Assembly: GCF_000971475.1 (NCBI RefSeq)
Contig: NZ_DF967527.1
Span: forward strand, 62,001-126,000
Direction of reading: 5' to 3'
Source of the DNA: Sulfuricella sp. T08
GTDB taxonomy: Bacteria; Pseudomonadota; Gammaproteobacteria; Burkholderiales; Sulfuricellaceae
DNA: 64,000 nt
Shown piece after piece: positions 33,621 through 41,546 of this stretch (the stretch's first letter is position 1; each line of letters begins with the position of its first letter). A program made the position numbers and the translations under genes. The notes below the pieces were generated by a model, which saw nothing but the letters and a program-made list of their open reading frames with translations, did no database searches and was not told where the DNA came from.

Positions 33621-36215
33621 TCAGAGAGTCGCCAGAAAGGCGATCAGCGCCTTTTTATCGGCGGGTGACAGGTCTTCGCCGAAGCGGTGGCCGTCGTTTT
33701 CGATTTCAGCGCTGCACGACGCATAGACTTGCCACAGTGCGGGGGTGCGGGCGCGTGCTTGCTTCACCACCTCGACCAGCTGGCCTGGATCGGAAACGAT
33801 GGCTTTGCCGATGCCCTGCATTTCTGTGGCAAGCTGTTTCGCTTCGGCGGCGGGCAGCACCTTGGCCAACCGGGCTTCGAGTTCGGCGGGCTTGAGCCTG
33901 GCGCGCACCAGATCGACGATGAAGTCCTTGTGGTGGAAGTTGCCGACGTTGCCCGCCGTGGCACCGGCAGGCACCCGCACGGTGAAGCCGATCAGGCGTT
34001 TTTCTTCCTTGCCGTCGAAGATGCGCGGGCCGATGTCGAGCACGATGTCCTCGTCGACTTTGGTCGCCTTGGGGATGCGTTGCGCCGGGTTCAACAAGTC
34101 CTGCATAGCCGCGACATAGAGCTTGAAACGGCCCTCGACCGAGGGGTCGTATGGCCAGCAGGCCGGCTGCTTGTCCTTTGCCAGCGGCGGGTTGCCGGGT
34201 TTGCTCGTATCGACGTAACTGGAACGGTACAGCTCGTAGGCATTGGCCTTGTCGCCGCCCCAGCCGCACAGCTCCGGGCCGACCGAGTTGTTGTGCAGGA
34301 AGGGCGCGTGCGCCCACAGGTTCAAGAGCGATACGTTGCGGTAATAGCCGCGCCCACCGTCGTGCGGTTCGAGGAGGCCGGAGACGGTCTTGCGCGCGTG
34401 GTAATCTTCGTTGGCAAACTGCTCCCAGACGTGGCCGCGCATGTGGTTGGAATGCAGCGAACGGCAGCGATAGGTGCCGACTTCGGTGACCGGCGTCGGC
34501 ACGTCGTTACCCAGCCAGTCGGCGCGCAGGCCGGTCTTGCTGTCGATGGCGCGGAAGTCCACCACTTCGAACGGCGGCTTGCTGCTGGAATGGCAGCGAG
34601 CGCAGTTGGCGACGAAGACCTGCTGTCCGCGCGACACCGCGTCCTTGCCGAAGTTTGTTTCCAGATCGCGCACCAGGTCGGCCTGGCCGTATGCGGTCTG
34701 GCGCTGGTTCGCGCGCGCCTCGGTGAGATCCTTCGCCTGGCCTTCGGGAGCGGTCAAAAAGAAATCAAGAATGTTGTGCACCCGGTCTTCCACTGCGCGG
34801 AAGTTTGGGCAGTCGCGGCGGCACTGGCCGATGTCGAACGGCGTCTGGCCGAAGTTGCGCGCTTGCGGGTCGAGCTGGCGCAGGTCGGTGAGGTGGTTGA
34901 CCCAGCACTGCTCGGCGCATGAGCCGATGTTGAAGTACACGCGCTGGATCGCGCCAAGTGCGCCGATCGAGTCGCCGCCGTCCTTGAGGATGTGGTGAAC
35001 GGTCTCGGTCTGGATACTTTTTTCCCAGCATTTGCCGGGCTTGCCGGGCTCGCACCAGCAGGTGGATTCCTTGGCGCCCGTCGGGCAGGCTGCCGCCTTG
35101 CGCCAGCGGTTGACTTTTTCGCCTGCAAACGTGGGGCGTTGTGCGATGTTGATGAGCGCGTTGATGGTGCCCGCGTTGTTCACCTGGTCGTTGGGGATCG
35201 CCGAAGTGTCGGAAGTGCCGGGACGCGCATGGGAAAAAATCTGCCACAGCAGGTCATCGTGCGGCATCCCCGAAACCAGGATTTCGGAGACGCGAATATA
35301 CTGGTTGCCGACCAGGCCGGAGAGGTTTTCCCACTTCGGGTGTTCGGGGTCGAGCGGTGGCCTGGCCGGGTTGAAGGCAACATGGCATGAAGCGCACGCG
35401 GTGCCGATGAGGAAGGGCGGTTCGATCGAGGCGTCGGCGAGTTTGCGCAGCTTGAAGTCAGCGCGGGAGGAGTCGCTGGACAGTTTGTGGTCGTAGCCCT
35501 GCCAGGTACCGAGGCTGCCGTTAAGTTTTTTCCAGGCCACCGGGTCGAAGCGCGGGTTGGGGAATTTGCGGAAGCCGAGCGCGCCGGTGGAGGTTCCGAA
35601 AGCGAGATTGCAGCTGTCCTCGCGGCCATTGCGGTGGCCTGCGGGGTCGCTGGCGGCAGCACTGGCATCCTTGAAGTCGCATGCCGGGTCACGGTAGCCG
35701 GGTTTGCCGACGAACTTCAGCAGGGTCTGGTCGCCGGGGCACCAGTCGAAGCCATAGGTTACTTCGTAACTGCTGGCCGGGCAGCCAACCGAACCCGGCG
35801 TGCAGCAGTCGGGGTCGTTGATCAAGCCCCAGGTTTTGAAACGCGTGTTGCGCTGGTCGCCGCGCAGTACGCCGTACCAGTCGATCAGCGCGGTGATGCG
35901 CTGCTGGAAGGTATAGGTGTGAAAACGCGCATTGCCTGCGGTCGCCTTGAACCAGATTTCGCGCCCGGCGCGGGCGGACGGCGAGAGTCCCTTTTCGGCG
36001 GTGTGGAAAGCGGCGTCATTGTACGGCACCGCCGCATCAGGCATGGCGGTAGTGTCCGGCAGCGCGACCGGGTGCGGCACGGCAGCGCCCGGTGTGGGCT
36101 GGTCCGACGGCAGCGTGGCACGCGCCTCGTTGGCAGGCTGGGCAAACCAGAGCGTCGCCCCGACGACGGCAACGCTACAGATGGCTATCCAGCGGACTGA
36201 TTTTGATTTTTTCAT
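33621..36215 (-). CDS. Large diheme cytochrome c, RoxA-like
   Basis: 864 residues from ATG 36215 (GAGGG upstream). A membrane or signal helix near residues 8-25. Heme motifs CASCH (residues 274-278) and CARCH (538-542). The segment after the first heme, FNPARPPLDPEHPKWENLSGLVGNQY, resembles the RoxA/RoxB rubber oxygenase family, as does YRCRSLHSNHMRGHVWEQF and a distant LWAHAPFLHNNS. RoxA enzymes are periplasmic or secreted dioxygenases cleaving polyisoprene; relatives are uncharacterised. Unusually many non-heme cysteines (residues 137-202, 377-470) suggest disulfides. First gene of the leftward run. Confidence 0.7.
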   Translation of the reverse strand: MKKSKSVRWIAICSVAVVGATLWFAQPANEARATLPSDQPTPGAAVPHPVALPDTTAMPDAAVPYNDAAFHTAEKGLSPSARAGREIWFKATAGNARFHTYTFQQRITALIDWYGVLRGDQRNTRFKTWGLINDPDCCTPGSVGCPASSYEVTYGFDWCPGDQTLLKFVGKPGYRDPACDFKDASAAASDPAGHRNGREDSCNLAFGTSTGALGFRKFPNPRFDPVAWKKLNGSLGTWQGYDHKLSSDSSRADFKLRKLADASIEPPFLIGTACASCHVAFNPARPPLDPEHPKWENLSGLVGNQYIRVSEILVSGMPHDDLLWQIFSHARPGTSDTSAIPNDQVNNAGTINALINIAQRPTFAGEKVNRWRKAAACPTGAKESTCWCEPGKPGKCWEKSIQTETVHHILKDGGDSIGALGAIQRVYFNIGSCAEQCWVNHLTDLRQLDPQARNFGQTPFDIGQCRRDCPNFRAVEDRVHNILDFFLTAPEGQAKDLTEARANQRQTAYGQADLVRDLETNFGKDAVSRGQQVFVANCARCHSSSKPPFEVVDFRAIDSKTGLRADWLGNDVPTPVTEVGTYRCRSLHSNHMRGHVWEQFANEDYHARKTVSGLLEPHDGGRGYYRNVSLLNLWAHAPFLHNNSVGPELCGWGGDKANAYELYRSSYVDTSKPGNPPLAKDKQPACWPYDPSVEGRFKLYVAAMQDLLNPAQRIPKATKVDEDIVLDIGPRIFDGKEEKRLIGFTVRVPAGATAGNVGNFHHKDFIVDLVRARLKPAELEARLAKVLPAAEAKQLATEMQGIGKAIVSDPGQLVEVVKQARARTPALWQVYASCSAEIENDGHRFGEDLSPADKKALIAFLATL

Positions 36216-36804
36216 CGCGGCATCCCTCAAAGCAAAGCAGCAAAGCAGGGGCGAATTCAGTTTTTTGCGTCTATCGTCCGAATCGACAAGCTGGTTTCAC
36301 AGCGGAATTCGGTACGAACGCATCCCGATGCGCGATGGTGTGTCGCTGCCGTGTTGTCCGGTCGATTGGGTGATGTTTTAGTCCCAAGAGGGTGTCTCGC
36401 ATGATTTGCGCAGCGGTGGCACCCGGCAACTGCGCACGTTTTTTGGCTGTTCGCAAGCTGGGGCAGCACAATTGCCGCCTTGCACGGCAACCACCGTCTG
36501 ACTGACGGTATCGCGCAGCCCGCCATCACCTTTCTGGAAAACCGCATCTGGCTGCGCCATGCGCCTTACCCCCTAGCTGGCTGTCACGGGGGCTGGTACA
36601 ACCTATCCCGGTGCAACGCTTATGGATGTGGTTTGAGTATCATAGGCGAGAGCGTATTTGTGAATACATGAAAACCCTATTTTTGTTGGGAAGAACACCT
36701 TAGATGTTGTCAAGGAAGTTCCAGACCGGTGTCGGTCGTTTCCTAAATGAGGCCAACTTGGCTCTGGTTTTCAGCGACCTGGGTAAGAAATTCGAGAACT
36801 AAGA
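36216..36804. other. Gene-poor gap left of the IS element
   Basis: 589 bases between the RoxA-like gene and the insertion sequence. It must contain the promoter of the leftward run, but no clear sigma-70 pair stands out. A 32-codon frame (36704-36802, ending VFSDLGKKFEN) stops two bases before the IS end and might be a fragment; no ribosome site precedes it. Nothing else is supported. Confidence 0.5.
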
Positions 36805-38116
36805 GTGTAAGAAATTTTGTGTAAACGGTCATTTGGCAGGAAACTGCCGTCCTGAAGAAAGGAGCTGTAATGACCGTAAGCAACGAACTGCTGGACAGCC
36901 TGCTGGCTGATTACAAGAAACCCGAAGACCTGATTGGGGAAGATGGGCTGCTCAAGCAACTCACCAAGAAACTGGTGGAACGGGCGCTCGAAGCCGAGCT
37001 GGCCGAACACCTTGGCCATGCCAAAAATGAGCCCGTCGCCAACCCTGCCGGCAACACCCACAATGGCAAAAGCAAGAAGACGCTCAAAGGCGAATTCGGC
37101 GAACTGCCCATCGATATCCCCCGAGACTGCCACGGCAGCTTCGAGCCGCAACTGATCCCCAAACATCAGACCCGCTGGACGGGCTTCGACGACAAGATAC
37201 TATCGCTCTACGCTCGCGGCATGACAGTGCGGGAGATTCAAGGGCACCTGGAAGAAATGTATGGCACCGAAGTCTCGCCCTCGCTGATTTCCTCGGTCAC
37301 GGATGCGGTCATTGACGATGCCAAAGCCTGGCAGTCCAGAGCGCTGGATACCCTGTATCCCATCGGCTATCTCGACTGCATTTACGTTAAGGCGCGTGAT
37401 AGCGGCGCGGTGCGGGTCAAGGCGGTGTATCTGGCGCTGGGTATCAATCTGGCTGGCGAGAAGGAACTGCTGGGCATCTGGATTGCCCAGACAGAAGGCG
37501 CCAAGTTCTGGCTGCAAGTCGTGACCGAACTCAAGAACCGTGGCGTGCAGGACATCTTTATCGCCTGCGTTGATGGATTGAAAGGTTTCCCGGAAGCCAT
37601 CGAGGCGGTCTTCCCCAAGACGGCCGTCCAGCTCTGCATCGTGCATCTGGTGCGCTACAGCCTGAACTACGTGAGCTGGAAACTGCGCAAGGCCGTCGCT
37701 GCTGATCTGCGGACCATCTACTCGGCTGCAACCGTCGAGGAAGCTGAGGCCAAGTTGGCCGAGTTCGAGGAGAAATGGGGAGAGGCCTATCCTTCGATTG
37801 TCCAGTCCTGGTGGCGTAACTGGGAGCGCATCATCCCGTTCTTCGACTACCCGCCGGAAATCAGGAAGGTGATTTATACCACCAACGCCATCGAGTCGGT
37901 GAACATGAGCCTGCGTAAAATAACCAAGAACCGGGGATCATTCCCGTCTGATGAGGCGCTGCTGAAATTGTTCTATCTGGCGCTGATGAACATCAGCCAG
38001 AAGTGGACCATGCCGATCCGGGATTGGAAAGCTGCGCTAAACCAGTTTACTATCCAGTTCGATGACCGGTTGCCACAGCGTTAAACGAAAACCCGTTTAC
38101 ACAAAATTCAGGACAC
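36805..38116 (+). mobile_element. IS256-family insertion sequence
   Basis: About 1.3 kb, bounded by 24-bp imperfect inverted repeats at 36805-36828 and 38093-38116 that share GTGT, then AATTTTGTGTAAACGG (20 of 24 positions). One transposase gene fills it. The eight bases outside each end differ (AACTAAGA and CCCCGGCT), so no target duplication is visible. Confidence 0.85.
36870..38084 (+). CDS. IS256-family transposase
   Basis: 404 residues. N-terminal helical DNA-binding part (LTKKLVERALEAELAEHLGH), then the mutator-type DDE core: IGYLDCIYVKARDSG holds the first Asp, FIACVDGLKGFPEAI the second, and the C-terminal NAIESVNMSLRKITKNRG the Glu. AAAGGAG precedes the ATG. It looks intact and is probably active or recently so. 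Confidence 0.95.
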   Translation: MTVSNELLDSLLADYKKPEDLIGEDGLLKQLTKKLVERALEAELAEHLGHAKNEPVANPAGNTHNGKSKKTLKGEFGELPIDIPRDCHGSFEPQLIPKHQTRWTGFDDKILSLYARGMTVREIQGHLEEMYGTEVSPSLISSVTDAVIDDAKAWQSRALDTLYPIGYLDCIYVKARDSGAVRVKAVYLALGINLAGEKELLGIWIAQTEGAKFWLQVVTELKNRGVQDIFIACVDGLKGFPEAIEAVFPKTAVQLCIVHLVRYSLNYVSWKLRKAVAADLRTIYSAATVEEAEAKLAEFEEKWGEAYPSIVQSWWRNWERIIPFFDYPPEIRKVIYTTNAIESVNMSLRKITKNRGSFPSDEALLKLFYLALMNISQKWTMPIRDWKAALNQFTIQFDDRLPQR

Positions 38117-38274
38117 CCCCGGCTAGGTGTTTTATCTCATTAAAATCTTAAATAAAACAATGGATTCCTGTGCGCTTTATGGTAGAGCGTTTTATTCTTA
38201 TATGTTTATATTTGAACACATATGAGATCTGCTGGCAATAGTATAGTAAATTTGTCGGGAATTGGTGGTCTACC

Positions 38275-38313
38275 ATGGTGCATGCTGTGCCCTAATTCCA
38301 CACCATGCACCAT
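38275..38313. promoter_or_regulatory. 39-bp dyad upstream of nifA
   Basis: Left arm ATGGTGCATGCTGTG (38275-38289) and right arm CACACCATGCACCAT (38299-38313) are inverted repeats matching at 14 of 15 positions around a nine-base spacer. Centre about 165 bp upstream of the predicted nifA transcription start, a normal enhancer distance. The right arm runs into GCACC-N5-GTTGC (38307-38321), one base from the NtrC consensus. Identity of the binding protein is unknown. Confidence 0.55.
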
Positions 38314-38432
38314 TACGTTGCTTAAATTACTGTCGTGAACTCCCGAATTGGTATTTGAAGAAATCCCGTTAATTTCCTTAAGACGAGATAAGACGCCATT
38401 CATGACCCGTTGCTGAACTCTGGATGGCCACT

Positions 38433-38447
38433 TGGCGCGAAACTTGC
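38433..38447 (+). promoter_or_regulatory. Sigma-54 promoter of nifA
   Basis: TGGCGCG-AAAC-TTGC, with GG at 38434-38435 and GC at 38446-38447, the required 12-base offset. One mismatch to the consensus TGGCACG-N4-TTGC. Start of transcription would be near 38459. This rules out the in-frame starts at 38432 and 38456 and supports ATG 38489. Confidence 0.72.
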
Positions 38448-38488
38448 GTGTATCCATGCAGTCGTCGAAAAATCATCCTGGATCGAAC

Positions 38489-40120
38489 ATGGCACAAGAT
38501 ACTTCATCGGTGCAATTAGTCACCATATATGAAATCAGCAAGATTCTCGGCTCCTCGCTGGATCTGCACAAAACTTTGCGTGGCGTGCTGAACTTGCTTT
38601 CCTCGCATTTGCACATGCAGCGTAGCATGGTCAGCCTGGTGGAAGAGGACGGTGAGTTGCAGGTGGTGGCTGCGGTAGGGCTTTCTGCCGAGGAGATCAA
38701 GCGCGGTCGGTTCCTGATAGGCGAAGGCGTGACTGGGCGCATCCTGCAGAGCGGCATGCCGGCGGTGATTCCGAATGTCTCCAAGGAGCCACTGTTCCTC
38801 AACCGCACCGGTTCGCGCAAGGTGGAAGCCGGAGAGGTGGCGTTTATCGGCGTGCCGATCAAGGTGGGACGCCGCTGCATCGGCGTGCTGGGCATGGACC
38901 GGGAGGCGGACAGGTCGGGGCGCTTCCAGGGCGATGTGCGCTTTCTTTCCATGGTCGCCAACCTGATCGGCCAGAGCGTGCGCCTGCATCAGAATGTGGC
39001 GGCGGAGCGCGAGCAGTTGATGCAGGAAAAATTCCGGCTGCAAAAGGAATTGCAAGGAAAATTTAGCCTGGACAACGTCATCGGCGTGAGCAAGCGCATG
39101 CAGCAGGTTTTCGCCGACGTGCACCAAGCCGCGCCGGGCAAGGCCACCATCCTGCTGCGCGGCGAATCGGGCACCGGCAAGGAGGCCATTGCCCGCGCCA
39201 TTCACTTCCTCAGTCCGCGCAAGGACGGCCCCTTCATCAAGCTTAACTGCGCTGCCCTGCCGGAAAGCCTGCTCGAATCGGAATTGTTTGGCCATGAGAA
39301 GGGGGCTTTCACCGGTGCCACCTCGGACCGCAAGGGGCGTTTCGAGCAAGCCAATGGCGGCACGCTGTTTCTGGACGAAATCGGCGACATCTCGCCGGCA
39401 TTCCAGGCCAAGCTCCTGCGTGTGCTGCAGGAGCGAGAGTTCGAGCGTGTCGGCGGAAACCGTACCATCCGCGTGGATGTGCGGATGGTCACCGCCACCA
39501 ACCGCAATCTGGAAGAAATGGTGAGCAAGGGCGAATTCCGCGCCGACCTGTATTTCCGCATTAACGTGGTGTCGATCTTCCTGCCGCCGCTACGTGAACG
39601 ACGCGACGATATCCCCCCGCTGCTGAAGCATTTCCTGGATAAGTACAACAGCGAAAACAAGCGCAACTTCACCGTCAGCCCGGAGGCAATGCAGACCATG
39701 TGCAGGTGTAACTGGCCTGGCAATGTGCGCGAGCTGGAAAACTGCGTCGAGCGAATGGCCACCATGACGCGCGGCAATCTTATCCGCCAGTCCGACATGC
39801 TGTGCGAGAAAGGGCTGTGTTTTTCGTCGACCTTAAAGGACTATGGCAAGGATCACCGCTCGATCCCGCTCGTGCCGCAACGGCAATCCGCGCCTGAAAT
39901 GCCGACTATTCCCGAAGACCTGCCGGAATCCTATCAGGAGGCGGAAAGCACTAGCGAGCACCCTGAAGTACATCAGCCGGTTTCAGAGCGTGACCGTCTG
40001 ATATGGGCGATGGAGAAGTGCGGCTGGGTGCAGGCCAAGGCGGCGCGGTTGCTGAATCTCACGCCGCGTCAGATGGGTTATGCGTTGAAGAAGTTCAATA
40101 TTGAGATTAAGCAGTTGTAA
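38489..40120 (+). CDS. nifA: Nitrogen fixation activator NifA (oxygen-sensitive type)
   Basis: 543 residues. GAF domain about 20-165; AAA+ domain with Walker A GESGTGKE (225-232), GAFTGA (272-277) that contacts sigma-54, and Walker B GTLFLDEIGD; C-terminal helix-turn-helix in WVQAKAARLLNLTPRQMGYALKKF. Between AAA+ and DNA-binding domains the cysteines follow C-X11-C-X19-C-X4-C (CNWPGNVRELENC onward to CEKGLC), the mark of NifA proteins that sense oxygen or redox directly and need no NifL. It activates nif promoters through TGT-N10-ACA sites. ATG 38489 is chosen from the promoter; the ribosome site is weak. Confidence 0.95.
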   Translation: MAQDTSSVQLVTIYEISKILGSSLDLHKTLRGVLNLLSSHLHMQRSMVSLVEEDGELQVVAAVGLSAEEIKRGRFLIGEGVTGRILQSGMPAVIPNVSKEPLFLNRTGSRKVEAGEVAFIGVPIKVGRRCIGVLGMDREADRSGRFQGDVRFLSMVANLIGQSVRLHQNVAAEREQLMQEKFRLQKELQGKFSLDNVIGVSKRMQQVFADVHQAAPGKATILLRGESGTGKEAIARAIHFLSPRKDGPFIKLNCAALPESLLESELFGHEKGAFTGATSDRKGRFEQANGGTLFLDEIGDISPAFQAKLLRVLQEREFERVGGNRTIRVDVRMVTATNRNLEEMVSKGEFRADLYFRINVVSIFLPPLRERRDDIPPLLKHFLDKYNSENKRNFTVSPEAMQTMCRCNWPGNVRELENCVERMATMTRGNLIRQSDMLCEKGLCFSSTLKDYGKDHRSIPLVPQRQSAPEMPTIPEDLPESYQEAESTSEHPEVHQPVSERDRLIWAMEKCGWVQAKAARLLNLTPRQMGYALKKFNIEIKQL

Positions 40121-40242
40121 CGGATCAATAGTACCGAATACATTGGCGCTGGGGTTGATGCAAAGCACCACTTTGACCGGGATGGTGCCCTGGCTGCCCA
40201 ATTAATCATCTTGTCGCATTTCTCACCCTACCCCCTCTCTTT

Positions 40243-40258
40243 TGTCGCATTCAAGACA
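40243..40258 (+). promoter_or_regulatory. NifA upstream activator site for the ferredoxin operon
   Basis: TGT-CGCATTCAAG-ACA is an exact TGT-N10-ACA. A related, degenerate copy TGT-CGCATTTCTC-ACC lies at 40212-40227. The exact site is about 90 bp upstream of the predicted start of transcription. Confidence 0.75.
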
Positions 40259-40315
40259 GCCTCTGAGTTTTCTGCATCCTTATGTTTTTAATGGTATTAA
40301 AACAAAACAATCACA

Positions 40316-40330
40316 TGGCACGCTTGTTGC
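40316..40330 (+). promoter_or_regulatory. Sigma-54 promoter of the small-ORF/ferredoxin operon
   Basis: TGGCACG-CTTG-TTGC matches the consensus at every defined position (GG 40317-40318, GC 40329-40330). Predicted transcription start near 40342. Confidence 0.88.
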
Positions 40331-40363
40331 TATTAGGAAAATGAAGCTCGCAAGGATCAAGTG

Positions 40364-40501
40364 ATGTTAACCAAAGTCATTTCCATTTTTTCCTCTCAGG
40401 CTGCACGAACGCTGGGTTGCCACCTAAAGCGCCATTACGGCCTCACCGGCCGTGGCGGCAGAGGTGAGATAAGCATCCCGGAAGATTTAGCGACCGCATA
40501 A
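40364..40501 (+). CDS. 45-residue nif-associated small protein
   Basis: First frame after the sigma-54 promoter, with AAGGA about nine bases before the ATG. The peptide contains SSQAARTLGCHLKRHYGL and ends RGEISIPEDLATA. It is basic at the centre with one Cys. Not recognised as a named family. Position at the head of a NifA-controlled message and good ribosome site make it likely real. Confidence 0.55.
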   Translation: MLTKVISIFSSQAARTLGCHLKRHYGLTGRGGRGEISIPEDLATA

Positions 40502-40530
40502 CGAATTATTTTATTCACCAGGAGAAAACC

Positions 40531-40743
40531 ATGCCTTACAAGATCATCTCATCTACGTGCACCGCCTGCACCCTCTGCGAGCCACTTTGCCCCAGCGTCG
40601 CGATCAAGGAAAAAAACGGCACTTACATTATCGACCCGAAGAAATGTACTGAATGTGATGGCGAAGAACCGCAGTGCGTAGAGGTTTGCCCGGTTGAAGG
40701 CTGCGTGGTGGTGGATAAAAGTTTGCCTCGCTACGCGGCATAA
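40531..40743 (+). CDS. fdxN: 2[4Fe-4S] ferredoxin, nif-type
   Basis: 70 residues with CTACTLCEPLCPSVAI and CTECDGEEPQCVEVCPVEGCVVV: a CxxCxxCxxxCP set and a second set with the insertion typical of Alvin-type/FdxN ferredoxins. Such proteins pass electrons toward nitrogenase or NifB. AGGAG site nine bases upstream. It shares a sigma-54 promoter with the gene before it. Confidence 0.9.
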   Translation: MPYKIISSTCTACTLCEPLCPSVAIKEKNGTYIIDPKKCTECDGEEPQCVEVCPVEGCVVVDKSLPRYAA

Positions 40744-40755
40744 AGGGGGATGAAT

Positions 40756-41094
40756 ATGAACCTGACTATTACGCTCATGGCGGAAAACTTCATGCGCCGC
40801 ATGGTCCGCTTCGGCAATGCCGGAGCGACAGCAGGTTTTCGCCTGGTGGTAAGCCCAGGAGGCTGTTCCGGGTTGAGCTCCGAGTTTACTGTCGAACGCG
40901 CCCCGCATTTTGGCGACTACGTGATCGAGCTGGAATTTCTCCGAGTGTTCATGCCGAAGGCCAGCCGCGATTTGCTGGAGGGTTGCATCATCGACTTTGC
41001 CGACGCCGTAATGGAAGCCGGGCTCAAGTTCTTCAACCCGAATGCACACGGGACATGCGGAGGAAGTTGCAGCAGCACCGTCATCGGATCTTGA
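40756..41094 (+). CDS. HesB/IscA-like iron-sulfur carrier (nif-type)
   Basis: 112 residues from ATG 40756 (AAGGGGG six bases upstream; ATG 40750 would touch the site). The pattern LVVSPGGCSGLSSEF and C-terminal GTCGGSCSS gives the A-type carrier cysteines, but the middle is divergent (EFLRVFMPKASRDLLEGCIIDFADAVMEAGLKFF). This is the divergent form found beside nif genes rather than the housekeeping IscA, which is encoded separately at 43638. It probably carries clusters for nitrogenase maturation. Confidence 0.85.
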   Translation: MNLTITLMAENFMRRMVRFGNAGATAGFRLVVSPGGCSGLSSEFTVERAPHFGDYVIELEFLRVFMPKASRDLLEGCIIDFADAVMEAGLKFFNPNAHGTCGGSCSSTVIGS

Positions 41095-41370
41095 GCCGGT
41101 AAGGCAACAATCAATATTGACAGCATCACGCGACGCCACGGCTAGTCGATCATGGAAAGCAGGGGCTCCAGCAGAGGCTCCCCTCTTCGCTGAACTTGGC
41201 CATATCGGCAATCCAGTGGTCGCATCTCCTCCAATATTCACGTGCGACCACAATCCCTTCCAGCGCAAGTATCGACAGCTCTTTAATCGACCCCCCCTCC
41301 TTCCACGTTTTAATGAGCAAGTCCGGGTCGATCGCCGCAATTTATACGTCAAAACACCGCCATTTCAGTT

Positions 41371-41386
41371 TGTCTCAAACCCTACA
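41371..41386 (+). promoter_or_regulatory. NifA upstream activator site for the isc operon
   Basis: TGT-CTCAAACCCT-ACA, an exact TGT-N10-ACA, about 110 bp upstream of the predicted iscS transcription start. Confidence 0.75.
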
Positions 41387-41468
41387 AAAACCGACAAACC
41401 TTTTTGTTTGTATTCAGACCAATAAATTTTATCTTTATGAACCAGTGCATTAGCCATGAAATAGTCGA

Positions 41469-41484
41469 TGGCATAAGACTTGCT
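41469..41484 (+). promoter_or_regulatory. Sigma-54 promoter of the isc operon
   Basis: TGGCATA-AGAC-TTGCT, with GG at 41470-41471 and GC at 41482-41483. Two mismatches to the seven-base first element, full match in the second. Predicted start near 41495, giving a leader of about 50 bases before iscS. Confidence 0.75.
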
Positions 41485-41546
41485 AAGTATTGAATAAAAC
41501 TGTCTGTCCGATATCCGGGCAGACACACCATCGAAGGATCGCACAA

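Larger units (their letters stand above)
41095..41546. other. Intergenic region upstream of iscS
   Basis: 452 bases. Apart from the NifA site at 41371-41386 and the sigma-54 promoter at 41469-41483 nothing gene-like is supported. A T/A-rich stretch lies between the two control sites, a usual place for IHF bending. Confidence 0.6.

Noticed and set aside
33687-34922. 411-codon plus-strand open frame
   Set aside because: Antisense to the RoxA-like gene, which has clear heme motifs and a signal segment; no motif in the antisense reading.
38288-38302. Possible NifA site in the nifA upstream dyad
   Set aside because: TGT and ACA are separated by 11 bases, not 10; the larger dyad describes the structure better.
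40341-40364. Seven-codon frame before the 45-residue ORF
   Set aside because: Its ATG coincides with the predicted transcription start, so it cannot be translated with a ribosome site.
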